Of a stretch of DNA of 33,605 nucleotides, positions 14,786-23,855 are shown one piece after another (positions within the stretch are counted from its first letter, which is position 1; the number at the start of each line of letters is the position of its first letter). A model generated the notes under the pieces. The model was not told where the DNA came from, ran no database searches, and saw only the letters and a list, made by a program, of their open reading frames with translations. Origin of the DNA: CAZBBC01 sp964489835 (GTDB lineage Bacteria; Calditrichota; Calditrichia; JAJRVZ01); assembly GCA_964489835.1 (NCBI GenBank), contig CAZBBC010000038.1, forward strand, positions 1 through 33,605. Direction: 5' to 3'. The translations under genes were made by a program, and so were the position numbers.

Positions 14786-16162
14786 ATGTCCAATAGCTTA
14801 GAGGCGGCCCAGGCTTCGCATGAAAACATCTGGGATGAGAGCCTGGAAATCATCCGGGAGAATATCAATCCCCGAAGTTTCCAGACCTGGTTTGCACCTT
14901 TAAAAGCCATTTCTGTCAACGAGCATTCGATCATCCTTCGCGTGCCGAACAAATTCTTTTGTGAGTGGTTAGACAACCATTATCTTACCTTACTCAAAAA
15001 CGCCATCGCCCAGGTAGCCGGCCAGTCACTGGCCATTAAATATGAAATCTTGGATGAACAACCATATTCCCCCTATGCCGGGGAAACATTTAAGACGCAC
15101 ACAATTCCCCCACAACCCGTTACAGCACGTATTGAAACCAATTTGAATGCCCATTATAATTTCGATAATTTCATTGTCGGAGATGGTTCCCGCTTTGCCC
15201 AGGCAGCGGCCACTGCCGTCTCTGATTCACCGGGGAGTACCAATTATAATCCTCTGATTATTTATGGAGGCACCGGTCTGGGAAAAACACATTTAATTCA
15301 GGCGATTGGCAACAGGGTCAGACAATTGCGTCCGGAGCTGAAAGTCTACTATACGTCCAGTGAAAGCTTTACCAGCCATTTTATCGGTTCCATACAACAA
15401 AATAAAGCGATTGAATTTTCCAGTTTTTATCGCTCCTGTGACCTTCTGCTTATCGATGATATACAATTCTTCAATAATAAAGGCAAAACGCAGGAAGAAT
15501 TTTTTCATACTTTTAATGAGCTACACCAAAAAGAAAAACAGATTGTCCTGTCTTCTGACCGCCCAATTGCTGAACTGGGTTTTCTCGAAGATAGATTAGT
15601 TTCCCGATTCCAGTGGGGACTTATCGCTGACATTCAGCCACCGGATCTGGAAACACGCATCGCCATACTGCAAAAAAAATGTGAAGAGAATGATCTGGAA
15701 ATCCCAAATGAGATCATTGAATATCTGGCCGTAAACCTCGTACACAATGTTCGGGAGTTGGAAGGTGCCCTGACACGACTTTTCGCACAGGTTCTACTAA
15801 CACAAACGGAACCAACCCTTGAAATAGCCCGGAGTGTCGTCGGAGAAATTGGTAAGCCAAAAACAAAACAATTAACCATTGAGCAAATTATCCAGATGAC
15901 GGCAAAATATTTCAATGTACCAGAAGAAAGATTTATGAAAAAAGACAGAAAAAAACACGTGGCACTGGCACGTCAGGTAGCGATGTATCTTAGTGTTGAA
16001 CTCACCAACCATTCAACCGTTAATATAGGATTGCATTTTGGAGGTCGTGATCACACAACAGTGATCTATGCCCATCGAATGATAATCGGGAAAATGAATG
16101 ACGATAAAACTTTTAAGAAAAAAATAAGTGAATTAAAGAAACGTCTGGAGTATATGGAATAA
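14786..16162 (+). CDS. dnaA: Chromosomal replication initiator DnaA
   Basis: DnaA binds DnaA boxes at oriC, melts the origin and loads the replicative helicase. The 458-residue protein has domain I (about 14-90, with INPRSFQTWFAPL), a short linker, and the AAA+ core with Walker A GGTGLGKTH (161-169) and Walker B LLLIDDIQFF. Sensor 1 follows, and an Arg-finger region in LEDRLVSRFQWG. The C-terminal DNA-binding domain ends with the family signature FGGRDHTTVIYAHR. The start ATG has AAGGG about 9 nt upstream. It is the only plus-strand gene seen, and dnaN does not follow. Confidence 0.98.
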   Translation: MSNSLEAAQASHENIWDESLEIIRENINPRSFQTWFAPLKAISVNEHSIILRVPNKFFCEWLDNHYLTLLKNAIAQVAGQSLAIKYEILDEQPYSPYAGETFKTHTIPPQPVTARIETNLNAHYNFDNFIVGDGSRFAQAAATAVSDSPGSTNYNPLIIYGGTGLGKTHLIQAIGNRVRQLRPELKVYYTSSESFTSHFIGSIQQNKAIEFSSFYRSCDLLLIDDIQFFNNKGKTQEEFFHTFNELHQKEKQIVLSSDRPIAELGFLEDRLVSRFQWGLIADIQPPDLETRIAILQKKCEENDLEIPNEIIEYLAVNLVHNVRELEGALTRLFAQVLLTQTEPTLEIARSVVGEIGKPKTKQLTIEQIIQMTAKYFNVPEERFMKKDRKKHVALARQVAMYLSVELTNHSTVNIGLHFGGRDHTTVIYAHRMIIGKMNDDKTFKKKISELKKRLEYME

Positions 16163-16177
16163 ATAGCCTGATCAATA

Positions 16178-16645
16178 TTATTCATAACTCAGACGGGTAT
16201 GTTCAGTTTTTAAAAATTTGATGTATTTTGACTTTTCAGATAGAATCCTCTTCAAAGCCTCCCGGGAGGTGCTCTTCAAGTTTCCTTCTAAAATACGTTG
16301 ATAAAAAGCAATATCTTTTTCGGCTATCCGGATAACTATTTTTATCGCTTCCATAAAAGTCAATGTGGAAAGATCAAATTCTTCACACAGGTCCTGAACG
16401 GAATAGTTGTGCTCAACTTCCGCAAAAACCTCTATACCGACCAGATCATCTCTGACTAACTGAATATCATTTTTTAGAATATCAATATGTCCCCGATGCC
16501 ATTGTAACATTTTTTCTAATACATATTTTGCACTGAACTGATTTGTTTTAGCAATGCATTCCTGGAAAAAGTTCAGCCCCGTTTCTTCCTTCTTTTGAAG
16601 AAATTCGGCCATAGGCATATCAACGTTTTGGAAATTTTTTATCAT
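16178..16645 (-). CDS. Ferritin-like four-helix protein with degenerate metal site
   Basis: 155 residues, almost entirely helical and without a signal peptide. Two helical pairs resemble rubrerythrin-type domains: AKYVLEKMLQWHRGHIDIL (about 39-57) and EAIKIVIRIAEKDIAFYQRIL (about 99-119), with a last helix REALKRILSEKSKYIKFLKTEH. The usual second ExxH pair would fall at SEKSKYIKF but is absent, so a functional di-iron centre is doubtful. I know no function for such proteins. It is convergent with dnaA (15-nt gap) and is the last gene of the leftward series from the sigma-54 regulator. Confidence 0.5.
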   Translation of the reverse strand: MIKNFQNVDMPMAEFLQKKEETGLNFFQECIAKTNQFSAKYVLEKMLQWHRGHIDILKNDIQLVRDDLVGIEVFAEVEHNYSVQDLCEEFDLSTLTFMEAIKIVIRIAEKDIAFYQRILEGNLKSTSREALKRILSEKSKYIKFLKTEHTRLSYE

Positions 16646-16753
16646 TTACTTAATCACTTTTCACTCGTTTTGGTCAGTCGCGAAAGAAACAGAGAATATC
16701 AGCAATGAATGATTCTGGATAATCACCTATGAGCATAAACCAGCATGCAACCG

Positions 16754-17407
16754 TCAGACCCGTATTCTTCTGGCAGTCCGGATATCGCTGGTTAAATCTC
16801 CAAAAATTTTATCAATCTGAAATTTAAGATCATCAAAAGTACCATTATTATCGACCACAAAATCTGCCCATTGTTTTTTTTCTTCCAATGGTATTTGCCG
16901 ATGCACACGGGACAGGATTTCTTTTCGGTTTAATCCATCTCTCTTCATGACACGTTGGATTCGTTTATCCATATGAGTAAAGACCACGATTACCGCATCA
17001 AACATCTGTTCGATACTTAATTCATAAACCAGGGCTGCATCGATAATAATTAAAGGGTATTTTTGGGAAAATCGCGCAGTTTCCATTTCCTCTACAATTT
17101 CAGCCACCATTCGTGGATGGACCAGTTTATTTAATTGCATCGTTTTTACATCACTCTGGAAAGCCAGACTGGCTAACAGATTTCGATTCAGACTGCCATC
17201 TTTATAAAAAATGTCATTACCAAAAACACCCTTAAGTTCCTTTTTCAAGGTCTGGTCTCTGGCGATGATCTGTTTGGCTTTTCTATCAACATCAATAACC
17301 CGGCAACCGAGGGTTTGCAGACGCTCACATACCGTGCTTTGACCACTGCCTATACCTCCGGTAACCGCAATTACTTTAGGATTGGCATATTTAATAATTC
17401 GTTTCAT
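16754..17407 (-). CDS. coaE: Dephospho-CoA kinase with altered P-loop
   Basis: CoaE phosphorylates the ribose 3'-OH of dephospho-CoA, the last step of CoA synthesis. The 217-residue product shows the family layout: VIAVTGGIGSGQSTV (about 12-26), GCRVIDVDRKAKQI, LNKLVHPRM (about 94-102), LIIIDAALVYE, and the lid/tail RVMKRDGLNRKEILSRVHRQIPLEEKKQWADFVVDN. The P-loop Lys of GxxxxGK(S/T) is replaced by Gln: the codon is CAA where AAA or AAG is expected. Everything else is conserved and no second CoaE is in the window. It lies 92 bp after the S8 protease in the same orientation. Confidence 0.9.
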   Translation of the reverse strand: MKRIIKYANPKVIAVTGGIGSGQSTVCERLQTLGCRVIDVDRKAKQIIARDQTLKKELKGVFGNDIFYKDGSLNRNLLASLAFQSDVKTMQLNKLVHPRMVAEIVEEMETARFSQKYPLIIIDAALVYELSIEQMFDAVIVVFTHMDKRIQRVMKRDGLNRKEILSRVHRQIPLEEKKQWADFVVDNNGTFDDLKFQIDKIFGDLTSDIRTARRIRV

Positions 17408-17499
17408 ATCTGGTATTCTTATATGCTAATTAGTGCATAAAAATCTGTTAAAATTTCAGGACAAATCTACTGGAATAATATTTTATTTCCCATTTGATA

Positions 17500-20400
17500 C
17501 TATCGGACAATGGTGAATTTACCCAATTTTATTTGATTATCAAAAGTGGCATAATAAATATAAACACCGGTCGGTACTCTCCGTCCGGTCTTGTCATGTA
17601 AATCCCAGCGAACACCACCATTCTGATCATCTTCCTCAAGGGCTGCAATAAAATGACCGTTAATATCATATATTTTGATGGATGTACCGGGGGCAATCTT
17701 TGCAAACATCATCCAATCATTTTCACTTGTTATCGGTTGCGGATAGACGATCATATCCTCAATATCTGCCGGTGTCGCTATTAAGGCAATGCGATTTCCC
17801 TCCCCCAGAAGGTCTCCCTGATAATTTTTAATATTTTTCATAATTAAATAGGTCGTCACTCCTGCACCTATATCGTAAGTATCATGGCTGAGCCTCAGAT
17901 AAAATTCCTGTGTTGATTGTGCCATCGCCTCAATTTCCAAAACATTCCCGGAGGGCTCCAATTCAAAATTATCGGGTTCAAGAACTGTTTGGATATCCAT
18001 GGGCATATTAAACTTTATATACAGTATACGGGCAGAATCAAACCGCCATTCCTGCACATAGGGTTTTTCTTCTGCTTTCGGTACAAACATAAACACCAGG
18101 ACAGAATCAGCGGCGCTCAGTAATGTCCGGCTTGTATCTCTCAAACCGGTCATCCGCAAACCGTAGGTATCACCGCCACGAAATGGCTTTGAAAAACTGA
18201 GTAATATGGCTTGCCCATTAAGAATGGAGATTACTGAAGTTACCGAATTTTCTTCTTCCTCCAGGGCAAAATTAGCAGATTGTAATGTATTCTGATCCAT
18301 TGGTTCACTATAATGGATCTCTATCTGTCGTTCATTCCTTACCATAAGCGTATCAACGTAAGGCGGTACATTTGGAATTGCCGATACCATAGCACTTAAT
18401 TTACTCATCGCTTCTTCAAAAGAATAAGCAATGGTCTGAATCGCATAATAATAACGTTTGCCGTTTATTACTGAAATATCTGTATATCTCGGATCGATTA
18501 TCGTTGAATCATATTTACACAAATTATCTTTTTCCATCCCACGATATACGATGTACCGGTCCGCACCCGTAATTTCATTCCATACAATTTCAATGGCACT
18601 GGTATCAATCGGAAAAGCTTGTAAACCACCCGGTGCTCTGGGTCTGTTTACCTGGTCTTTTTGATACCCTATGATCTTATCTCCAGAATTAAAATAGAAT
18701 TCACTGATGCCGTTTTTATCAAAATCATGAATGATGACTGTATTGGTATTAACATCCCCCTGATACCACACGGGAATCAGGCTATCACTTCCTGCTTTGA
18801 ATATATACAAATCAGGATGTGGAGCCAAAAAAACGTAATCTGATTGCCCGTCGGTGAGGGTGCCGGCATTGTATCCGGAATCAAAGTCTTTAACGTCGGA
18901 ATATCCATACACCGCTATATTCTGTCTGATTTCAAATGTATTGTCCTGAACCGCATCCAGCACCGAAAAATGCCAGTACCGGGCACTAAATGCATGTTCA
19001 TAATTTGTATCCGTTCCTGAGTGTGTACCGGCTATGAGAACTTCATTATTTAAATCGAAAATATTAGCCGTAAAAAAATAATCGGTAGCATCTTCCAAGG
19101 GCAGATGTATATATCCCCGGCTTTCAAACAAATCATCGGATGTATTCTCATATACAATCATGTCACCATCATAATCACCAAAGTAAAGTTCAGAAAATCC
19201 ATCCTTATCCAAATCGGAGACCGCACTTCTTGGCGGCCCATACTGATTATCACCCGGACTAGGATTAGCGAATACAGTTTTTTTACCAAATTGATTATTA
19301 CCGGTGGATTCATACAAAATATAATTCTGATCTTCTCTTCCAAGTATCTCCTTTTGACCATCCTTATCCAAATCTGTAATTTGACTTATCCAAAATGTTC
19401 CCGTATCCGACCAGACTATTTCTGAAGGCCAATGATCAACCTGCCCGGCTTCAAGAAGATAGCTCTTTTGTCCATAGCCAAGAGCTAATTCCTGTAGACC
19501 ATCACTGTCCGCATCGCCAACTGAACGGGGAATCGCCTTAAAGGGTGTTTCCATTTGCTTAATAAATTGCCCCCCGGAATATTCGTAAATGGATACCGGA
19601 CCGAATGCGCCATTGTCATCATAAACTGAGAGTACAATTTCATATTCACCATCACGATCAAAATCGGTAGTCTGAGACAACATAAATCCTGCCGGAAGGG
19701 ATGCACTGACCGGGATAAATTCCTCCATAAAAACATCCGCTGTTGGGTCAGACAATCTGTAGTATTTCCCCTGATTATCTGCCACATTATCCAGACCGCT
19801 CAAATTTTCTGCGTGTATATAATATTCAATATCTCCGGCCGGACTAAATAAGTAACTATGATTTCTCGTTTCATAAACCAGATGTATGGAACGGAAAGAA
19901 TCAGTGCTGCCCAGCGGCCGGTAAAGAATGTCTGCGGAGGTAATGTCGTCTGTTTCAAATTGTATCAGAGAAGCATAGCCATCGCCGTCAAGAAGACATA
20001 AATGGCTAAGATTGGAAATAACCGGCACGGTTCGGTCAATCTTGATAACCGATCGATACTCCTGGATATGGTCATTCCAGGTCGAGAGACGGAGACGTAA
20101 AACGATGGTTGTGTCCGGTAAACCAACCGTGGAAAAAATGGTAATGGTATCTTCAATCATCTGATATAAATGGTCGGAGACAAGGTCATACCACTCCCGC
20201 GGATCCTTTCCCATACCATAGGAACAATTTATATTAATCAGATCAGGATCCTGCGCGGTAATTATAACAGGAAATGAAGACTCTGCAGTGCTGATACCAG
20301 ACCTGGGGTGATGGATAAAGAGACTGCTTTCTTTACCAATCTCAGATGCCCGCAGCATATTCAACCGACCGGCGCCGTAGTTCAAATCCCAACCAATCGG

Positions 20401-21678
20401 ACCTTTATCATCAGCAGATGTTTTTAAGAGGTTTCTTATCTGTTCTACAGTATAATCGGGGTTATTGGAAAGGATCATTCCGACGGTAGCGGTTACCATC
20501 GGAGCACTGAATGAAGTACCCCCGGCATATTCGTATCCCCCTCCTAGTTTCGGGGCAATTATTTCTACGCCAGGAGCAACCAGATCTATCGTTTGCCCCC
20601 GGTTTGAGAAGCCGGCTGGCTGATCATTCCGGTCAGTTGCACCTACCGATATCGTTTCCGCCAGCCCGGAAGGATAATGAATATCATCCGTTCCGCTGTT
20701 CCCGGCCGACGCAACAATCACAATCCCTACAGAATAGGCATACTCGATAACATCCTTAAGAAACCGGGATAATACGGTGTCCCCAAAACTCATATTAATC
20801 ACTCGTGCACCATTACTAATGGCATACAGGACGGCCCGGGCGACATCATCTTCCTCCAGATAACCGCTGGCCGTTCCGGCCCGGATATTCATTACCCGGG
20901 TGCCGGGAAGAAGAGCAGAAATACCACGGGAATTGTTTGTCTGAGCAGCAATAATACCGGCGATTTTTGTCCCATGACCTCCAGGAAATTCATCCATGGG
21001 ATCATTATCAGGCTCAATAAAATCACCTCTATCTGCCAGACGAGGGGCATCGGTAAAATCCCATCCGATTACGTCATCAACATATCCATTGCCATCATCA
21101 TCAATTCCATTAAGATCATCCGGATCCAGGATACCATTCTCGTTTCGATCTTCAGCCAGATTTATCCACAAGCTATTCTGTAAGTCAGGATGGTGATAAT
21201 CAATGCCGGTATCAATAATCGCTAAAATAATATTGGGATCGAGTGTATATTTGTCCCACGACTCTTCCGCCTGAATCCGCTGATGATACCATTGGTCTTT
21301 ATAGAGCGAATCATTCGGGAAATTGATATGTAGTCGATAAATATTGTTTTCCTGTAAATGAATGATATCAGAATTTTGCTGAAGGGTACTGATCTTGTAT
21401 TGTGTAGAATCATCGATACGAAGTAGATACCAGTGGGATAGCGGGGAGGATGATTCCGCCAATATTTGATCGATGTGGGCTTCTTCAGGAATGGAGAGGT
21501 AATATTTCAATAAATTCTGCTGATTTTTTCCCTGAATGTTTTCCACTTCTTCAATGAGCGGATCCGACACTCTTATAAGATACTCTTTGACTGATTTACC
21601 GGTGGCAAAACCTGGGCATGCTAATATAAATATAGAAATGATACTGATCAGATTTCTGAGATACGGGCGAGAAATCAT
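17500..21678 (-). CDS. Secreted subtilisin-like (S8) protease with T9SS-type C-terminus
   Basis: 1392 residues. A signal peptide (about 1-26) and an inhibitor-like prodomain precede the S8 catalytic domain. The triad is D156 (AIIDTGID), H235 (GGHGTKIAG) and S389 (GGTSFSAP), with oxyanion N327 (SAGNSGT). The middle has FG-GAP/VCBS-like Asp-rich loops such as DFDRDGEYE, DADSDGLQE and DLDKDGQKE, expected to bind calcium and form a beta-propeller. A fibronectin-like segment and SbsA-type Ig domains (PPYVDTLMVRNERQIEIHYS) follow. The end (IYDINGHFI ... GRRVPTGVYIYYA ... GKFTIVR) is a type IX secretion sorting domain. Its ATG overlaps the TPR gene stop by 1 nt, so the two are coupled. Confidence 0.92.
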   Translation of the reverse strand: MISRPYLRNLISIISIFILACPGFATGKSVKEYLIRVSDPLIEEVENIQGKNQQNLLKYYLSIPEEAHIDQILAESSSPLSHWYLLRIDDSTQYKISTLQQNSDIIHLQENNIYRLHINFPNDSLYKDQWYHQRIQAEESWDKYTLDPNIILAIIDTGIDYHHPDLQNSLWINLAEDRNENGILDPDDLNGIDDDGNGYVDDVIGWDFTDAPRLADRGDFIEPDNDPMDEFPGGHGTKIAGIIAAQTNNSRGISALLPGTRVMNIRAGTASGYLEEDDVARAVLYAISNGARVINMSFGDTVLSRFLKDVIEYAYSVGIVIVASAGNSGTDDIHYPSGLAETISVGATDRNDQPAGFSNRGQTIDLVAPGVEIIAPKLGGGYEYAGGTSFSAPMVTATVGMILSNNPDYTVEQIRNLLKTSADDKGPIGWDLNYGAGRLNMLRASEIGKESSLFIHHPRSGISTAESSFPVIITAQDPDLININCSYGMGKDPREWYDLVSDHLYQMIEDTITIFSTVGLPDTTIVLRLRLSTWNDHIQEYRSVIKIDRTVPVISNLSHLCLLDGDGYASLIQFETDDITSADILYRPLGSTDSFRSIHLVYETRNHSYLFSPAGDIEYYIHAENLSGLDNVADNQGKYYRLSDPTADVFMEEFIPVSASLPAGFMLSQTTDFDRDGEYEIVLSVYDDNGAFGPVSIYEYSGGQFIKQMETPFKAIPRSVGDADSDGLQELALGYGQKSYLLEAGQVDHWPSEIVWSDTGTFWISQITDLDKDGQKEILGREDQNYILYESTGNNQFGKKTVFANPSPGDNQYGPPRSAVSDLDKDGFSELYFGDYDGDMIVYENTSDDLFESRGYIHLPLEDATDYFFTANIFDLNNEVLIAGTHSGTDTNYEHAFSARYWHFSVLDAVQDNTFEIRQNIAVYGYSDVKDFDSGYNAGTLTDGQSDYVFLAPHPDLYIFKAGSDSLIPVWYQGDVNTNTVIIHDFDKNGISEFYFNSGDKIIGYQKDQVNRPRAPGGLQAFPIDTSAIEIVWNEITGADRYIVYRGMEKDNLCKYDSTIIDPRYTDISVINGKRYYYAIQTIAYSFEEAMSKLSAMVSAIPNVPPYVDTLMVRNERQIEIHYSEPMDQNTLQSANFALEEEENSVTSVISILNGQAILLSFSKPFRGGDTYGLRMTGLRDTSRTLLSAADSVLVFMFVPKAEEKPYVQEWRFDSARILYIKFNMPMDIQTVLEPDNFELEPSGNVLEIEAMAQSTQEFYLRLSHDTYDIGAGVTTYLIMKNIKNYQGDLLGEGNRIALIATPADIEDMIVYPQPITSENDWMMFAKIAPGTSIKIYDINGHFIAALEEDDQNGGVRWDLHDKTGRRVPTGVYIYYATFDNQIKLGKFTIVR

Positions 21679-22994
21679 TAGACGATTGTTTTTGATTTTC
21701 CCACTTTTTCCAATCCTATGATTTGATCAAGATAGGCTATTTTCACATCCAATGATTTATTTTGTGGTTGTTTCTCCCTCAGAGCCTCAAAAACAGATTT
21801 TGCTTCTGTATATTTTTTCTGTGAGACCAGAATTTCTCCAAGAGTCTGGCTGATAATCCTCGGCTGCTCGAATTTTTCTTCCTCTTCTTCCGGCAATTGA
21901 TCAGAATCGGTTGCATAAGGAACAGTCGCTTCTTCTTCCGGTTCTATCGCGACTGTTGACTCTTCCGGGGAACCTAATCCATTAATATTCATCTCCGGGT
22001 CAGTACCCGCGGGCTTCTGAGATTGATCAGCGGGGATCATATCAGGTTTTTTACTCGCCGTTATATTCTCCAGTGGGACAGATATACTGTCCGTCGGGGC
22101 CGTCGATTCCGTGTCCTGCTTTTCTTTGCTGCTGATTATTTTCTCAAAATCTTGTAGCCCAATTTCTTCATCTTCTCCTAACAATTCATCCATCGTTTCA
22201 ACAATTTCTTCCGTAGGTGCTTTGTCGAGGGCGGGTTCTTCTCCACCAAAAATTTCTTCTTTCGCTTTCTGAAGTTCGGGATTGTCTTCCAGAATCCTTG
22301 GTTTTGTATTCGGGTACTCAAGTTTTCCATGCAGTATAGTTGTAAAATCATCATCCAAATTATCGAATTGAGACAAATCAATACGGTCCGGGAAAATGGA
22401 ATCAGAGCTGCTGCCTTCTTCTGCTTCTGCTGCGGATGATTCTAATATTTCCTCAGAATCGATTTCATCCGTTGCCGGTGATTCAGGTTCAGATTCATCA
22501 CTTTTTTCTGATTGCATTGACAGGCCTGCAGTGGATTCTGAAGTATCAGGTCCTTCTTCATCAGCCATTTCTTCCAGAGGTTGTACCGCTGATATTGGTG
22601 ACCATAATTTATATTCTCCCAGTTTCTTGACTTCGTCAATAACTTCTTCATTAATTGGATCGAGCGTAAATAGTTTGAAAAGATATTCTTTGTACAGATC
22701 CTGAAATCCATTTAAAAAATAAATGCTGGAAAGATCTTTGATAGCATTCACATGATTGGGATCATATCTCAGAACGCGTTCCAGTTCTGCCCGTGCCTCA
22801 TCGTTCATCTGTTGTTTTAAGTAACATTTAGCAAGAATATAGTGTGCCTGGGCATAGGTCGGGAATTTTTTCAATCCATTTTCGCACAGTTTTATTGCCT
22901 CATCGACATCTCCGGACTGTAATAAATTGGAAGCCAGTCGGGCAAACAAGATCTCCCCTCCCGGCAGATTCAATAAATTTTCACTAATATCCAA
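21678..22994 (-). CDS. TPR protein with long acidic linker
   Basis: 438 residues with no signal peptide. Three or four tetratricopeptide repeats occupy about 12-125 (for example AHYILAKCYLKQQMNDEARAEL). A long acidic, Ser/Glu/Pro-rich low-complexity region follows (about 145-385), then a final TPR-like pair (LGEILVSQKKYTEAKSVFEAL). TPRs form protein-binding scaffolds, and the disordered linker suggests a flexible tether; the partner is unknown. The start is TTG (22992-22994), supported by AGGAGAG about 7 nt upstream. Its stop overlaps the S8 protease start. The upstream decayed frame ends 1 nt before the TTG. Confidence 0.85.
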   Translation of the reverse strand: MDISENLLNLPGGEILFARLASNLLQSGDVDEAIKLCENGLKKFPTYAQAHYILAKCYLKQQMNDEARAELERVLRYDPNHVNAIKDLSSIYFLNGFQDLYKEYLFKLFTLDPINEEVIDEVKKLGEYKLWSPISAVQPLEEMADEEGPDTSESTAGLSMQSEKSDESEPESPATDEIDSEEILESSAAEAEEGSSSDSIFPDRIDLSQFDNLDDDFTTILHGKLEYPNTKPRILEDNPELQKAKEEIFGGEEPALDKAPTEEIVETMDELLGEDEEIGLQDFEKIISSKEKQDTESTAPTDSISVPLENITASKKPDMIPADQSQKPAGTDPEMNINGLGSPEESTVAIEPEEEATVPYATDSDQLPEEEEEKFEQPRIISQTLGEILVSQKKYTEAKSVFEALREKQPQNKSLDVKIAYLDQIIGLEKVGKSKTIV

Positions 22995-22995
22995 T

Positions 22996-23352
22996 TTAAA
23001 CTCTCCTGTATTTATTAAAAAAATAATCCTTTATGGACAGGTAGTCTATTAATGAAAAACCCATGCTGCCTGACATAAAAACCGGGAATAACAACATTCG
23101 TTTTTTCCAGTCTTTATAAAGCGATCGTTGTGACAGGGCATAAAAAAAATGATTCGCTAAAAGATATCATAAAAAATGCAAAAATGAAATAGTAGATTTC
23201 TAATTCCATTGACTGTTTCTTTATTAAAATGACCGAAAGATTAAGTATCGCCAGAATCAGGATAAACGGATAAATAAAATTTAAGAAGATAAATTTCCAC
23301 CCTTTGAGTTGAGCCCGATAACTAAGATCCCGGGTTTGGTCTGTTGGATCAT
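22996..23352 (-). pseudogene. Frameshifted tail of a membrane GT2 glycosyltransferase
   Basis: This stretch encodes a recognisable protein in pieces. From about 23350 one frame reads DQTRDLSYRAQLKGWKF, then two hydrophobic spans (FLNFIYPFILILAILNLSVILI and YYFIFAFFMISF). At an A8 run (23142-23149) it must shift by one base to continue as YALSQRSLYKDWKKRMLLF, PVFMSGSMGFSL, ending at a stop at 22996-22998. SQRxLYxDWxxR...FMxGSMGFS resembles the C-terminus of membrane-bound family 2 glycosyltransferases; the catalytic domain is missing. The ATG at 23350-23352 is in the final frame but not the middle one. A sequencing error at A8 would only partly rescue it. Confidence 0.45.
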
Positions 23353-23357
23353 TTTTT

Positions 23358-23855
23358 TTACCAGTTTGCCAATGTGTTATTTAAAATATCTTCGGTAATT
23401 TCTTCAATGGCAACCGCAATGGCTTTATCACGATCATCCTGAGAACCCAATCCTTCCATGGTTCCGAACCGCCGAAGGGTCTTTTCCCACCAGACCTTAT
23501 TTGTCTTTAATTCCTCACATTTTACTTTCACATTCACATATACATCATACTGTTCAACCTCTTCACCGGTTTTAATAATCCCTGCCGTTTCGCGAATAGA
23601 GAGGATTGTTCCTGTAATTAAGATATCTGCTTCGGATTCGACCGAAACCAGCAACGTATTATCAGCAATAAAAGCATCAATGACCTTGTTTGTCAGGTCT
23701 TCCCTGACACCGGGATAAGAAGTATTATCATCAAAAAGTGGAATCGCGACATTCTTGACATTTGAAGGAATAGAGCCCCGGAATGAATAATACCCGCAAG
23801 AGAGGATAAGTAAGGCGATCATCCCGGAGAGTAATATTTTAATTTTACAGACCAT
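23358..23855 (-). CDS. lptE: LptE-family outer-membrane lipoprotein
   Basis: From the ATG at 23853-23855 the product has 165 residues and opens with a lipoprotein signal, KIKILLSGMIALLILSC, with lipobox LILSC. After the Cys comes GYYSFRGSIPSNVKNVAIPLFDD, the typical LptE-like start. The rest is an alpha/beta domain including TLLVSVESEADILITGTI and WWEKTLRRFG. LptE plugs the LptD barrel and assists delivery of lipopolysaccharide to the outer surface; this implies a Gram-negative envelope. The start overlaps the end of the sigma-54 regulator by 11 nt, so translation is coupled. A start 11 codons earlier is possible but precedes the signal with polar residues. Confidence 0.85.
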   Translation of the reverse strand: MVCKIKILLSGMIALLILSCGYYSFRGSIPSNVKNVAIPLFDDNTSYPGVREDLTNKVIDAFIADNTLLVSVESEADILITGTILSIRETAGIIKTGEEVEQYDVYVNVKVKCEELKTNKVWWEKTLRRFGTMEGLGSQDDRDKAIAVAIEEITEDILNNTLANW

